A stretch of DNA of 64,000 nt from assembly GCF_014217605.1 (NCBI RefSeq), contig NZ_CP043639.1, positions 581,501-645,500 on the forward strand. Direction: 5' to 3'. The position numbers and the translations under genes are program-made. This stretch comes from Sphingomonas sp. NBWT7 (GTDB lineage: Bacteria; Pseudomonadota; Alphaproteobacteria; Sphingomonadales; Sphingomonadaceae). Positions 54,043 through 63,620 of this stretch are shown here, in pieces. The notes under the pieces are model-generated. The model was given only the letters and a program-made list of their open reading frames with translations. It was not told where the DNA came from and did no database searches. Every line of letters starts with the position of its first letter. Position 1 is the first letter of the stretch.

Positions 54043-54546
54043 GTGGTGCATCTGGCACCAACCAGGGGGCTCGGACGACCGGTGGCAGGTGATGGCAGAT
54101 CGGGCTTCACGGTTCTCGCCGTTGCCTCGGGCGGCGGGCATTGGGAAGAGCTGATGCTGCTGCGTCCTGCGTTCGATGAGTTGGATATGGTGTTCGCGAC
54201 CAACATTCGCGAACTGGCCGATCGTGAAGGGCTGACGCGCGTTCACATCCTGCCCGATGCAAATCGTGATGTTCCAATTCAGGCACTGCGGTGCATGGTT
54301 GCCTGTGCCAAATTGATCTGGCAGGTCCGGCCGCACATGCTGGTGACGACGGGCGCGCTCCCCGGGCTGTTCTGCCTCGTATTCGCGCGGATGCTTGGCG
54401 CGCGCACGGTGTGGCTCGACAGCATCGCTAATTCCGACCGGCCTTCGCTGAGCGGCATCTGCGCTATCCCCTTCGCCACGCAATGGTTCACCCAGTGGCG
54501 CCATCTCGAGACCAAGCGGCGTCGTTACGAGGGCGCGCTGTTATGA
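54043..54546 (+). CDS. PssD/Alg14-like glycosyltransferase subunit
   Basis: The 167-aa protein resembles the membrane-anchoring half of two-part glycosyltransferases (PssD/CpsF, Alg14). It has VLAVASGGGHWEELMLLRPAF at the N-terminus, then PHMLVTTGALPGLFCLVFAR and DSIANSDRPSLSG. GTG starts at 54043 or 54079 are possible. Its stop overlaps the start of the PssE-like gene, as expected for a two-subunit enzyme. The best-known members transfer glucuronic acid to a lipid-linked glucose. Confidence 0.85.
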   Translation: MVHLAPTRGLGRPVAGDGRSGFTVLAVASGGGHWEELMLLRPAFDELDMVFATNIRELADREGLTRVHILPDANRDVPIQALRCMVACAKLIWQVRPHMLVTTGALPGLFCLVFARMLGARTVWLDSIANSDRPSLSGICAIPFATQWFTQWRHLETKRRRYEGALL

Positions 54547-55052
54547 TCGTGGTAACGGTCGGTACCCAGCTGCCGTTTGATCGCTTCATCCGGATCGTCG
54601 ATCGACTTGCTCCGCAGGCGGACGAAGAAGTGTTCGCGCAGACCGGCCGTGGCGAGTATCGACCGGTGAACATGCGCTGGCAGAGTGTCGTGCCCCCGAT
54701 CGAATTCGAACAGATGATCCAGCGTTGTTCGCGAATCGTATCACACGCTGGGATCGGTACGATCGTCATGGCGCAGAAACATTCGAAGCCGCTGATCCTC
54801 TTTCCACGGCTCGGTTCGCTCGATGAGCACCGCAACGACCATCAGCTCGCCACGGTCCGCGCGTTGGATGGCCGCACGGGCATCTACACGGCGTTCGACG
54901 AAGCCGATCTTGCCGCGTTGATCACGCGATCGCTCGCGCCGCCCGTGCCGGTCGAGCGGCATCCGGAGCGGGACCGTTTGCGCCACGCGTTGACATCGGT
55001 GCTTCAGGAAGAGCGCGCGCGGCTTTGGCGGCGCTCCCGTCCGCTTGCGTAG
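54543..55052 (+). CDS. PssE/Alg13-like glycosyltransferase catalytic subunit
   Basis: The 169-aa protein has the GT-B C-terminal half: MIVVTVGTQLPFDRFIRIVD, then QRCSRIVSHAGIGTIVMAQK (UDP-sugar binding) and LILFPRLGSLDEHRNDHQLA. The ATG at 54543 overlaps the upstream stop (ATGA). Together with the PssD-like protein it should add the second sugar to the repeat unit. Confidence 0.88.
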   Translation: MIVVTVGTQLPFDRFIRIVDRLAPQADEEVFAQTGRGEYRPVNMRWQSVVPPIEFEQMIQRCSRIVSHAGIGTIVMAQKHSKPLILFPRLGSLDEHRNDHQLATVRALDGRTGIYTAFDEADLAALITRSLAPPVPVERHPERDRLRHALTSVLQEERARLWRRSRPLA

Positions 55053-55062
55053 GGACCGTGGC

Positions 55063-56190
55063 GTGTCGCTGAACACCCATGTGTGTTGCGATCCGTCGGC
55101 ACGAGGGGGCACGATGCTTATCCTCGGGGGGTCGGTTCACCATCCTGGAGGCCTGGAGGCGTTTTGCGAACGTGCGGTCGCCGCAATCAACGCGCATGGC
55201 CACCGCTGGCGAGCCGAATGGCGGACAACCGATAACGCGTATCTCACGGCGCGCCGCCTGCCTCGGGCGTTCAAGCGCCTCATGCAGAGCTTCTGGCTGG
55301 CGAGGCGTTACGACGTCGTGTGGCTGCAATGGAGTACGCTCGCCGACCTGTTGTTCGTGATTGCCATGCGCGTGCGCCGTGTACCGGTGATCGTCACCCC
55401 GCATCTTGGCGGTAATGCCCGTTTGCAACGGGTACGAATTCTGCGGGATGCAGCACGTCGGCTGCTGGGCCTGGCTGATCGCCTTGCGCTGCTTTTCGCC
55501 GCACAAGCCGAAGAGTTGTCGCTACCACGTGATGTGCCTAAGGTAACCGTGCGAAGCTTCCTGCCTCAAGCGGCGCTTCAGGTCGGGGGCGCTGGTGCAC
55601 GCAGCGGCGCGCTTCGGATCATCCACGCCGGGCGGCTTTCCGAAGCGAAGGGGAGTTTTCGCGCGATTGCTCTGTGTGCGGCGCTACATACCCACGGCTA
55701 TCCGGTCTCGGCGACGATCGTCGGTCGGGCGGATCCTGCGACGATGCGACAGTTACATGACGCTGCGGACCAAGCCGGGCTTCGACAATCGATCGATTTC
55801 GTCGAATGGCTCGATGAGACGCGCTTGATCGCGGCGTACGAACAATCAGATGTTCTGGTGCATCTGTCGATGATCGACAGCTACCCGTTGGTCGTTCTGG
55901 AGGCGATGGCACGCGGGGTAGTGCCCGTCGTGGGGCCGATGGCAGGCGCTGCGTCGATGGTGGCGCAATACGGCGGCTATGTCGCGGAAGATCCGATGGT
56001 CGAGGCGGCAGCGACGTGGATCCTACAACGACCCGTGCAACAACTCCGTGAGTATGGCACGAGTATCGCGGCGTTCGTTCGAGCTGACTTTGCATGGAAT
56101 GTTTGCGGCGAACGCATCATCGCGCTGGCGGAGGAGGTGCGCGGGTCAACGGCCGCTCATGTTCCGCTGAAGAGGCGGGATGTGGCGTGA
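55063..56190 (+). CDS. Glycosyltransferase, family 4-like
   Basis: The protein has about 375 aa and a GT-B fold. The N-domain has GGSVHHPGGLEAFCERAVAA and VIVTPHLGGN. The C-domain has RIIHAGRLSEAKGSFRAI and the nucleotide-sugar motif SMIDSYPLVVLEAMARGVVP, with the E-x7-E spacing of GT4. The start is uncertain: GTG 55063 has an AGGGACC site, and ATG 55114 is the alternative. It should add a later sugar of the EPS repeat. Confidence 0.85.
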   Translation: MSLNTHVCCDPSARGGTMLILGGSVHHPGGLEAFCERAVAAINAHGHRWRAEWRTTDNAYLTARRLPRAFKRLMQSFWLARRYDVVWLQWSTLADLLFVIAMRVRRVPVIVTPHLGGNARLQRVRILRDAARRLLGLADRLALLFAAQAEELSLPRDVPKVTVRSFLPQAALQVGGAGARSGALRIIHAGRLSEAKGSFRAIALCAALHTHGYPVSATIVGRADPATMRQLHDAADQAGLRQSIDFVEWLDETRLIAAYEQSDVLVHLSMIDSYPLVVLEAMARGVVPVVGPMAGAASMVAQYGGYVAEDPMVEAAATWILQRPVQQLREYGTSIAAFVRADFAWNVCGERIIALAEEVRGSTAAHVPLKRRDVA

Positions 56191-56193
56191 CGC

Positions 56194-57192
56194 ATGAGTG
56201 ATATTCCCACGCCAACTGTCATGACGATCGGTATCAAGGCGCTTAACGAGGAACGGCATATAGCCGCGACAATCGAGAGCGCTCTTGCCGCTGCCCGACC
56301 GTTCGGTGGTATCGTTCAAGTGGCTGACAGTGGCTCAAGCGATCGAACGGTCGCCATCGCGCGAGGTTATCCGATAAAAATCGTACAGCTGGCAGACCCA
56401 ACGGCTCGATCCTGTGGAGCCGGTGCGCAACTCGCTTTTCAGGGCATCGCGACGGAGTTCTTTTGCCTGATCGATGGCGATATGACGCTTCGCCCCGAGT
56501 TCCTCGTTGCTGCGGCACGCTACCTGCGTGAGCATGAGGACGTCGCGGGCGTTGGCGGCGGCGTGATCGAGCGCAATCTGGAGACCGAAGAATTTCAGAT
56601 CCGCGCGGCCGCGATGTCCGGCGAGCGCCACCGCCGTACAGGAATCGTCGATCGTCTCGATGGGGGCGGTGTCTACCGCGTCGCTGCCATCGAATCAGTC
56701 GGGTATTTCTCCGACCAGAACCTCAAATCGTTCGAAGAATATGATCTTGGCGCACGACTGACGCACGCAGGGTGGAAGCTGGCGCGCATTTCGATCGACG
56801 CAGTTGAGCACCATGGCCATGGCGGAAACGGCTATCGTTTGCTTTGGCGGCGGCTGCGGTCTGGTCAGCTTAGCGGCGCAGGCCAGGTGTTACGTGGCGC
56901 CATCGGGCAAAGGCATTTGTGGATCGTCCTGCGGCAGCTGAAGCACCTGCATGTCGCGGTGGCGATCTGGCTTTGGTGGATCATCCTGGTGGGGGCTGCC
57001 ATTTTCGTGCCCGCAGCCTTGCTTCCGCTGATCAGCGTGCCGATGGCATTTCTTGCCTATCGTCGGCACTCGATTCCGCTTGGCCTTTTTTCGTTTGCGA
57101 TGTGGAATGCAACGGCCATCGGGATTGCCCTTGGTCTATGCCGGCGCCGTGTTGATCCGCGGCAGCCTCTTCCGGCTACCCTGCTGCGCTAA
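56194..57192 (+). CDS. Glycosyltransferase, family 2
   Basis: The 332-aa protein has a GT-A fold: VMTIGIKALNEERHIAATIE at the start, QVADSGSSDRTVAIARG, and the metal-binding FCLIDGDMTL. An acceptor-side FEEYDLGARLTHAGWKL follows. Two C-terminal hydrophobic segments (about 252-275 and 278-312) anchor it to the membrane. It starts three bases after the preceding stop. Confidence 0.9.
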   Translation: MSDIPTPTVMTIGIKALNEERHIAATIESALAAARPFGGIVQVADSGSSDRTVAIARGYPIKIVQLADPTARSCGAGAQLAFQGIATEFFCLIDGDMTLRPEFLVAAARYLREHEDVAGVGGGVIERNLETEEFQIRAAAMSGERHRRTGIVDRLDGGGVYRVAAIESVGYFSDQNLKSFEEYDLGARLTHAGWKLARISIDAVEHHGHGGNGYRLLWRRLRSGQLSGAGQVLRGAIGQRHLWIVLRQLKHLHVAVAIWLWWIILVGAAIFVPAALLPLISVPMAFLAYRRHSIPLGLFSFAMWNATAIGIALGLCRRRVDPRQPLPATLLR

Positions 57193-57211
57193 GCCTGCCG
57201 CGATACCCGCT

Positions 57212-58600
57212 TCAGAAGGCGTTGCGGTGAATGACGACGCGCAGCGTTGCGAACAGAATCACGATGTCGCGCCGCAGGCTCCAGCCATTCACATATTCGA
57301 GATCTGCGTCGAGGCGGTTCACCAAATCCTCTCGTTGGTGCGTGGCACCGCGAAAGCCGCGTACCTGAGCGAGACCCGTCAGGCCCGGCTTGCAAACGTG
57401 ACGATGGTGATAGCGCTGATCGATTTCCCAGAACAGTTTGTCGCCAGCCAGTGAGCCGATCGCGTGCGGGCGTGGGCCGACGAAGCTCATGTCGCCGCGC
57501 AGGATATTGAGAAGCTGCGGCAGTTCGTCGATGCTCGTCGCGCGGATAATCTTGCCGACCCGCGTAACCCGCGCGTCATTTCGTGCGGTAGACACGCGAC
57601 CGTCGTGATCCAGCAACTTGTGATGCATGCTGCGAAACTTGAACATCGAGAAGAGCTGATTGCCTTCGCCGACGCGGCTTTGGACAAACAGGACGGGTCC
57701 ACGCGAATCAAGCCGTATGAGTAAAGCGACAATCGCGAGCAGCGGCGCCAGAAAGAATAAAGCCGGAATAACAATCGCGAGGTCAAGGATGCGCTTTTGA
57801 ATGCGATCGCGCAGCTGCAGCCCGCCTGTCGAGACGAGGACGGAGGCAATGCCGGCGAAATGCTTGTTCCCGATGACCCCGATCGTGTCGAGTTCGGGAA
57901 TAAGCATCTCCGTCTTGACGCCGCCCCCCTTTAGGATCGTTGACCAAGTTGATCGGCGCGCAGGGGGGCACGCGACGAAAACCTCGTCGATCCCGCGCAA
58001 ATGACGCGCCAGTCGATCGAGCGCAAGCGGATGGATTGCGAGTTCGGTATCTCCAATCGGTTCGCAAGAGACGATTTTGAGCCCGTCCGGCAGCGGGATA
58101 TTCACTCCGTCGACGATTAGCATCCGGCTCAGCGCCGATCCGCGAAAGACGCGTTCCCCGATCACTCCGACCACTGCTCGGCAGCCGAGTAACAGTCCAG
58201 CGGAGCAGATAAAGGCGATCACCGTGCTCAATCGTGAGATCAGCGACACCTCTTTGAGGAAAAACGCGACGAAAACGGTGACGAAGAATGCGGTGACAAG
58301 GCTCGCCAGTGCCCGCCAAGCAGACACACGCCAGCGTTCGATCGTGTCGGCGGTGAAATTGCGCGTGCTCAGCAGCAGATAGATTGGCACGATCGCGGCC
58401 AACAACGTGAAGCTTTCCGATGGGAGGCCCCGTGCTGCCGCGAGTAGACGCCCCGCAGCGAATCCGATCGCCAGCGACGCCAGATCGCAGACGAAGATCA
58501 CTGAATAGAAACGCAGGCGCAGCCCGCGTTTGCCATCGGTCGGTACAGTAGGCGTCGCGACGGGCGTCAACCAATCGTGCGCAGCAGAGAAATCAGACAT
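57212..58600 (-). CDS. Polyprenyl-phosphate sugar-1-phosphate transferase (WcaJ/ExoY type)
   Basis: The 462-aa protein has four or five N-terminal membrane segments (to about residue 150), a CoA-binding-like middle domain, and the C-terminal bacterial sugar transferase domain. That domain reads [60 protein letters not shown] and [12 protein letters not shown]. It should load the first sugar phosphate on undecaprenyl phosphate. It is encoded opposite to the glycosyltransferases it feeds. The ATG at 58600 is used. Confidence 0.92.
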   Translation of the reverse strand: MSDFSAAHDWLTPVATPTVPTDGKRGLRLRFYSVIFVCDLASLAIGFAAGRLLAAARGLPSESFTLLAAIVPIYLLLSTRNFTADTIERWRVSAWRALASLVTAFFVTVFVAFFLKEVSLISRLSTVIAFICSAGLLLGCRAVVGVIGERVFRGSALSRMLIVDGVNIPLPDGLKIVSCEPIGDTELAIHPLALDRLARHLRGIDEVFVACPPARRSTWSTILKGGGVKTEMLIPELDTIGVIGNKHFAGIASVLVSTGGLQLRDRIQKRILDLAIVIPALFFLAPLLAIVALLIRLDSRGPVLFVQSRVGEGNQLFSMFKFRSMHHKLLDHDGRVSTARNDARVTRVGKIIRATSIDELPQLLNILRGDMSFVGPRPHAIGSLAGDKLFWEIDQRYHHRHVCKPGLTGLAQVRGFRGATHQREDLVNRLDADLEYVNGWSLRRDIVILFATLRVVIHRNAF

Positions 58601-59070
58601 GCGCGCGAAATCGTCCCCACCCGTCCGGAACTGTCCGGTACCAGCCCTCCGGCACGATCCCCCCCGATTAGTCTGCCCTTGAAGCGGGACCGTGCAAATG
58701 CTGCATGAAACCAATATGGCGCGACCTGCAAGAGGTGGTTTCTTGTCGTCGGACGAATTGAAGAGAAAATGGCCTGTGATGACGCGACATGCTCTTTGTC
58801 GGCGGCGAGAACGTCCGTTCGACGTCATCAGAATGGGCTATTTTACAGCTGTAGCATAGGCGCGTGTTTGAAGGCGGGATAATGGCGCCGCGCAGCCGGC
58901 GAAATTATTGAACGAGTGGCGAAGGTGTCTGTCCAGCATATGGCGCTAAGGTGATATTCCAATCGCCGACGACATCCCGAACAACGTTCGCTGTGCGTCG
59001 TTCCAAATGTAAGATGGTCGGAAGGAACAGTAGCATGGTGTTGCGCAGCACCTTGCGTTCGGCTGCTCGT
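58601..59070. other. 470-base region between sugar transferase and methyltransferase genes
   Basis: No convincing gene is seen. A 43-codon minus-strand frame at 58905-59036 was considered but lacks a ribosome site and family likeness. The local base composition is a little more A/T-rich than the flanks (for example around 58740-58860), so it probably holds the promoter of the sugar transferase gene, but no clear sigma-factor boxes stood out. Confidence 0.4.
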
Positions 59071-60099
59071 TTACACGCCTGACGGGGCAGTAAGCGTCGA
59101 TCGCAACGTCGCATCACGCGCCAACCGCCGCGTCGTTGCGAATAGGGCGGGCTGTTCGTCGTAGTAGGCGATCAGTTCATCGACATCGATCGGTTGCAGC
59201 GCCTTTCGGCCGAACATGAACATGCCGACCGATGCATCGAGCGCGCGGCGATCCGCACAGAAGCGATCGAGGAAACGCAGGGCGACGAAGGGAAAGGCCG
59301 CGATCTGACCCAGCTTGGTGCTGCGCAGTAGCGACTGCAGCAGATAGCGGATCGCGAGCGCGGCCATCGTGCCCGGTCCGGTCGACTGACCCGACGCGCT
59401 GACGGTGAAGTCGCGGAACAGCCAGCGCAAACCGCTCGGCGACCAGCGATGGAAATCATACGCCTTCTCGCACAGCGGGAACATGAACGTCGTATCGGTA
59501 AACATAAACCCGCCCGGCTTCAGGATCCGCGACGCCTCTGCCACAACGCGGCGAGGATCGATGGTAAATTCGAGCATGCCCTGCAGCCAGACGCCGTCGA
59601 CGCTGGCGTCTTTTACGGGAACGTTATGGGCGTCGGCAACGAAGGTAACGATAGGGGAGGCATAGATGTCGAACGCAACAATCCTGACGTCCGGGTCCTC
59701 GTAAAGCGGCTTCGAACCGTATCCTTCCTCCCCGGCGCCGAACATGACGATCGTCTTGGGTCCAGGGGCGGGATCGCGCTTGACCCCGTCGAGCATCATT
59801 CGCGCGAACATACCGACGTAGGGGTTCGTGCCGTCGACGACGTGTCGGAAGACGGTCCGCCACGAACCGCGCTTGACGACGCTGCTCGCGCCGCTCGCCA
59901 ATGTCGCCTCGCGATCGAGAACGCTGCGATCGAAGTCGACCAGGACGTCCTTACCGGCGAGTCGCGGAAGAACCGGTTGCGCATCGCCGGCGCATTTCTT
60001 GCTGCAGGACAGCCGGTCTGCGGGAGTGCGCGCCAGATCCGCCCCGCAACGTGGGCATGCAAGCAGATCAGCGATATCGTCGATATGTTCTACCAGCAT
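59071..60099 (-). CDS. Class I SAM methyltransferase with N-terminal zinc ribbon
   Basis: The 342-aa protein begins with a Trm112-like zinc-binding segment (Cys15, Cys18, Cys32, Cys36). A methyltransferase domain of the Methyltransf_11 type follows: IVMFGAGEEGYGSKPL, then VRIVAFDIYASPIVTFVADA and EASRILKPGGFMFTDTTF. The position suggests it decorates the EPS or its lipid-linked precursor. The ATG at 60099 (MLVEHIDDIADLLACPRCG) is used. Confidence 0.83.
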   Translation of the reverse strand: MLVEHIDDIADLLACPRCGADLARTPADRLSCSKKCAGDAQPVLPRLAGKDVLVDFDRSVLDREATLASGASSVVKRGSWRTVFRHVVDGTNPYVGMFARMMLDGVKRDPAPGPKTIVMFGAGEEGYGSKPLYEDPDVRIVAFDIYASPIVTFVADAHNVPVKDASVDGVWLQGMLEFTIDPRRVVAEASRILKPGGFMFTDTTFMFPLCEKAYDFHRWSPSGLRWLFRDFTVSASGQSTGPGTMAALAIRYLLQSLLRSTKLGQIAAFPFVALRFLDRFCADRRALDASVGMFMFGRKALQPIDVDELIAYYDEQPALFATTRRLARDATLRSTLTAPSGV

Positions 60100-60471
60100 T
60101 GATCCGGTCCGCTGATCAGGCAAGCAGTCACCAATTGCCCCTTTTGCGCGGATCGCTGCGCTTCTCGGATGGTTGGCGCTATTGGCCGTTGTGCGGATCG
60201 GCCGCTGTTCCGCGAAATACCCCTCATCCTATGTTGGAGCCGCCGTTGATCACGGCGCCACTATACGTTTCCAGTCGGGAGGGCAGCAGTCTTTTCCGAG
60301 GCGCGATCATCGCGTGGGATGTAACGGAGTGCGTCGGGATGGTAAAACCTGAAGAAGACAAATAACGGGGTTCGTCGATCGAGGGGCGGTGTCTCTGATC
60401 TGCGACCGACGGGCAGGTCGACGGTCGTTCCTGTGCGAAGAAGAGCCGACACGATGTCCAGGGGTGCCGGC
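60100..60471. other. 372-base divergent region between methyltransferase and flippase genes
   Basis: The region should hold promoters for both directions. No gene, terminator or recognisable operator was identified. Frames crossing it are shadows of the methyltransferase gene or lack protein-like composition. Confidence 0.4.
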
Positions 60472-61731
60472 ATGTATTATCTGTCGAAAATCAGACGATA
60501 TGCGCTGGCTGGGATCGGCCCGGTAGCGTTGGCCGGTACCCATTTCGCTTTGTCGTTCGTCATGCTGCGACTGCATACGCCCGCGGCGTTCGGCACCTTC
60601 ACGTTCCTGTTCGTCGCGGCGCAGTTCACCGTTGCGCTATCCAGCGCGCTGTTCGGTGCCCCGCTTCAGTCATTCGCGTCAGCGCGGCAGGCAGATGGGG
60701 GAGGGCGGGTAGAAGCCGTTTTCGCGGTAGCAACTGCGCTTGCGTTGCTTATCGGCGCCGGCTTTCTGACGCTTGGACTTTCGATGCAACTGCCGGTCGA
60801 AATGGCGGTATGTTATGGGGGCTACACCACGGTGATGATCGTGCGCTGGCTTGGCCGGGCATGGTGTTTCGCGGACGGACGCCCGGAACGGGCGGTCGCC
60901 TCGGACCTCGTCTACGCTTTAGTGACCTTGAGCTGTCTTGCTGCCGGGACCGGTAGCAGTCTGATGTCCATGGACAGCGCGAGCTATGCCGCGCTTTTTA
61001 CTGGTGCGTTGGCAAGCCTGCTGCCGTTCGGTCGCGGGCATGTCGCTTTGGCCGTGCGCTGGCCGACACGCGATCTGAGAGCGACGTACCGAGATATATG
61101 GCGCAGGCATGCGCGCTGGTCGCTGCTGAGCGTGACGGCGACCGAGCTAGCCGCAAACGCCCACGTCTATCTTGTCACGATTGTTGCTGGCGCGAGCGCG
61201 GTCGCGCCGCTCGCAGCGGCGGCGCTGCTGCTGCGGCCGATGAACGTTCTTCAGAACGCGCTGACCGAATATGAACGGCCGCAAATGGCGGCTTTGCTGG
61301 CAGACGACGCTGTCGATGACTTGCGACGATCGCGCCGGTTCTTTCTCGTCGTGCTGCTACTGGCTTGGTGCGGTACCGGCGCGGCGGCGGCTGCGATCCT
61401 CGTCTTTGCGCCGCAGATCGTCTTCTCCGCGCAGTACGATCTTTCCATGATTCGCTGGGCAGCGGTCGGATGGTTTGTCATCGCGCTGCTGATCGTATTG
61501 CAGATGCCCTCAAGCGTGATGCTTCAAGGCGCCGGCCGCTTTCGCGCTTTGGCCCGGGCAACCCTGATCTCGTCCGCCACCAACGTCACCGGCGTTGCGA
61601 TCGTGCTGGCGATCGCGGCGCCGATCTGGACGATTGCGGTGATGGTTATTGGCTGGGGCGTCGAACTGGCGCTCGTGCATCGCGCGGCGCAGCGCCTGCT
61701 GGCCGGCTATGCGCATCCCGGCTCTGCGTGA
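60472..61731 (+). CDS. Polysaccharide flippase-like membrane protein (Wzx/MOP superfamily)
   Basis: The 419-aa protein has about 12 hydrophobic segments in the pattern of the MOP exporters, beginning YALAGIGPVALAGTHFALSF. Other landmarks are AAALLLRPMNVLQNALTEYE and LLIVLQMPSSVMLQGAGRFR. It may flip the lipid-linked repeat unit across the inner membrane. ATG at 60472 with AGGGG 8 bases upstream is preferred to 60454 or 60433. Confidence 0.82.
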   Translation: MYYLSKIRRYALAGIGPVALAGTHFALSFVMLRLHTPAAFGTFTFLFVAAQFTVALSSALFGAPLQSFASARQADGGGRVEAVFAVATALALLIGAGFLTLGLSMQLPVEMAVCYGGYTTVMIVRWLGRAWCFADGRPERAVASDLVYALVTLSCLAAGTGSSLMSMDSASYAALFTGALASLLPFGRGHVALAVRWPTRDLRATYRDIWRRHARWSLLSVTATELAANAHVYLVTIVAGASAVAPLAAAALLLRPMNVLQNALTEYERPQMAALLADDAVDDLRRSRRFFLVVLLLAWCGTGAAAAAILVFAPQIVFSAQYDLSMIRWAAVGWFVIALLIVLQMPSSVMLQGAGRFRALARATLISSATNVTGVAIVLAIAAPIWTIAVMVIGWGVELALVHRAAQRLLAGYAHPGSA

Positions 61732-61760
61732 GCGATCATAGCCGAAGTGCCGCTTCGCCG

Positions 61761-62513
61761 TCAGCGAGCCGTGCCCGAAGTCGCCAACACCTCGACCTTA
61801 TCGGCCTCAAGGTACACGGCGCTCAGAACGCCCGTCGCGTAGGCTCCGGTATCGACGCCGATCCGGTTTCCGGGCATTTCGACGGTAGCCGAGATGGTGT
61901 GCCCATGGACGATCACGGCGCCGTGATCGCGCGGGTCGGCGAGGAACTCTTCGCGGATCCACAACAGGTCGCGCCGCTGCTGGCGGCGCAGCGCAACGCC
62001 CGGTCTAATGCCGGCATGACAGAGGAAATAGTCGCCGGACGTCGCCGTTAGCGGCCACGCGCGTATCCAATCGAGCCGGTCGGGTGTCACCGCCGCGCGC
62101 AACCGCTCAACGTAGTCACCCACATCATCGCCATCGAACGAGGGAAGCCCGAAACTTGCTGCCGCCTCCGCGCCGCCACTCCGCAGCCAGTTCGAGAAGC
62201 TCATCGGGTCACGCTCGCAGGCGCGGATCAGCATTTCCTCGTGATTGCCAAGCAGTGTCATCACGCCCGGCACCTCGTGCCTCTTGCGATCGAGCCAGTC
62301 GAGCGCGCCGCGCGTATCGGGACCACGATCGACGATGTCACCCAGAAAGACGAAGCGCGTCGTTTGGGCGGGCGGGCGGGTGGCGTTGTGCGCCATGATC
62401 CGAGCCCACAGGTCTTCGAGCAGATCGACGCAGCCGTGCACGTCGCCGATCGCGTAGATCCGCTCGCCGCGGGCCGTGACGGGAGCGCGGTTCCGCCGGC
62501 CGAAATTGCGCAA
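61761..62513 (-). CDS. Metallophosphoesterase, serine/threonine phosphatase-like
   Basis: The 250-aa protein carries the calcineurin-like metal motifs in order: GDVHG (YAIGDVHGCVDLL), GDIVDRGPDT, GNHEE, and late histidines in LCHAGI and VHGHT. It is similar to bacteriophage-lambda-type protein phosphatases (PrpA/ApaH-like). Substrates could be phosphoproteins or dinucleotides. The only in-frame start is TTG at 62513. Confidence 0.86.
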   Translation of the reverse strand: MRNFGRRNRAPVTARGERIYAIGDVHGCVDLLEDLWARIMAHNATRPPAQTTRFVFLGDIVDRGPDTRGALDWLDRKRHEVPGVMTLLGNHEEMLIRACERDPMSFSNWLRSGGAEAAASFGLPSFDGDDVGDYVERLRAAVTPDRLDWIRAWPLTATSGDYFLCHAGIRPGVALRRQQRRDLLWIREEFLADPRDHGAVIVHGHTISATVEMPGNRIGVDTGAYATGVLSAVYLEADKVEVLATSGTAR

Positions 62514-62604
62514 TGCCCTGAGGATAGGTCGTGCTCACCATCATTGCGCGGCGTGGCGCCGCGCGACCCTGCGGTGCCACAAACGTCGGACGCGAACAAT
62601 CGTG

Positions 62605-63612
62605 TTAGGCGAGCAGCCCCATCGTGCGCTGCGCGGCAGCGAGTGTCGGTGCGGCGAGGTCGCGTGCTTTGGCGGCGCCGTTCGCAAGGATCGCGTCGAT
62701 CGCGCTTCGATCCGCCAGCAGCCGAACCATTTCGTCGCGGATCGGCGCAAGCGTGGCGACGGCGAGATCGGCGAGCGCGGGCTTGAACTGGCCGAACCCC
62801 TTGCCGGCAAATTCGGCCACCACATCGTCGGGCGTACGATCGGCGAGCGCGGCAAAGACGATGACGAGATTGCGCGCCTCGGCCCGGCCCTCCAGCGCCG
62901 CCCAGCTATCGGGCAGCGGATCGGGATCGGTCTTCGCCTTGCGGAACTTGTCCGCAATCGTCTCGTCGCTGTCGATCAGCTTGACGACCGACTGTTCGGA
63001 CGGGTTCGACTTCGACATCTTGGCCGACGCGTCACGCAGGCTCATGATCCGCGGCGCGGCGGCGCTGATCAGCGGATCAGGCTGGGTGAAAAGATCCGTC
63101 TCGTAATCGAGGTTGAACTTGGCCGCGATGTCGCGCGCCAGTTCGAGGTGCTGCTTCTGGTCCTCGCCCACCGGCACGTGCGTCGCATTGTACAGCAGGA
63201 CGTCGGCCGCCATCAGCACGGGATAATCGTAGAGTCCGACGCTGGCGCCCTCGCGGTTCTTGCCCGCCTTGTCCTTGAACTGCGTCATACGGTTGAGCCA
63301 GCCGACGCGTGCAACGTTGTTGAGCAGCCAGGCGAGCTCGCTGTGCGCGGGAACGCGCGTCTGGTTGAACAGGATCGAGCGTTCGGGATCGATGCCCGCC
63401 GCGACCAACGTCGCGGTCATCTCGATCGTGTTGGCGGAGAGCTCTGCCGGCGCGATCCACTCCGTGAGACCGTGTAGGTCTGCGAGGAAGTACATCGTCT
63501 CGCCGCCGGCCGCCTGAATCTCGTCCTGCATCGCGACCCACTGCTTCACCGCGCCGAGATAATTGCCGAGGTGGAGATTACCGGTCGGCTTGATGCCGGA
63601 AACGACGCGCAT
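62605..63612 (-). CDS. trpS: Tryptophanyl-tRNA synthetase
   Basis: The 335-aa class I synthetase has the HIGH-type GNLHLGNYLGA near residue 11, the substrate region YFLADLHGLT, PVGEDQKQHLELARDIA, and the KMSKS loop AKMSKSNPSE. The ATG at 63612 (MRVVSGIKPTG) fits the family. It is co-directional with the upstream murJ gene, with 8 bases between them. Confidence 0.96.
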   Translation of the reverse strand: MRVVSGIKPTGNLHLGNYLGAVKQWVAMQDEIQAAGGETMYFLADLHGLTEWIAPAELSANTIEMTATLVAAGIDPERSILFNQTRVPAHSELAWLLNNVARVGWLNRMTQFKDKAGKNREGASVGLYDYPVLMAADVLLYNATHVPVGEDQKQHLELARDIAAKFNLDYETDLFTQPDPLISAAAPRIMSLRDASAKMSKSNPSEQSVVKLIDSDETIADKFRKAKTDPDPLPDSWAALEGRAEARNLVIVFAALADRTPDDVVAEFAGKGFGQFKPALADLAVATLAPIRDEMVRLLADRSAIDAILANGAAKARDLAAPTLAAAQRTMGLLA

Positions 63613-63620
63613 GCGGGATC

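Noticed and set aside
58905..59117. Small minus-strand frame after the methyltransferase gene (possible 43-aa protein from 59036)
   Set aside because: No ribosome site, no family likeness, and partly overlaps the methyltransferase end. Kept only as unassigned intergenic sequence.
62476..63477. 333-codon plus-strand frame opposite trpS
   Set aside because: Antisense shadow with Arg/Leu-rich composition. TrpS motifs are complete on the minus strand.
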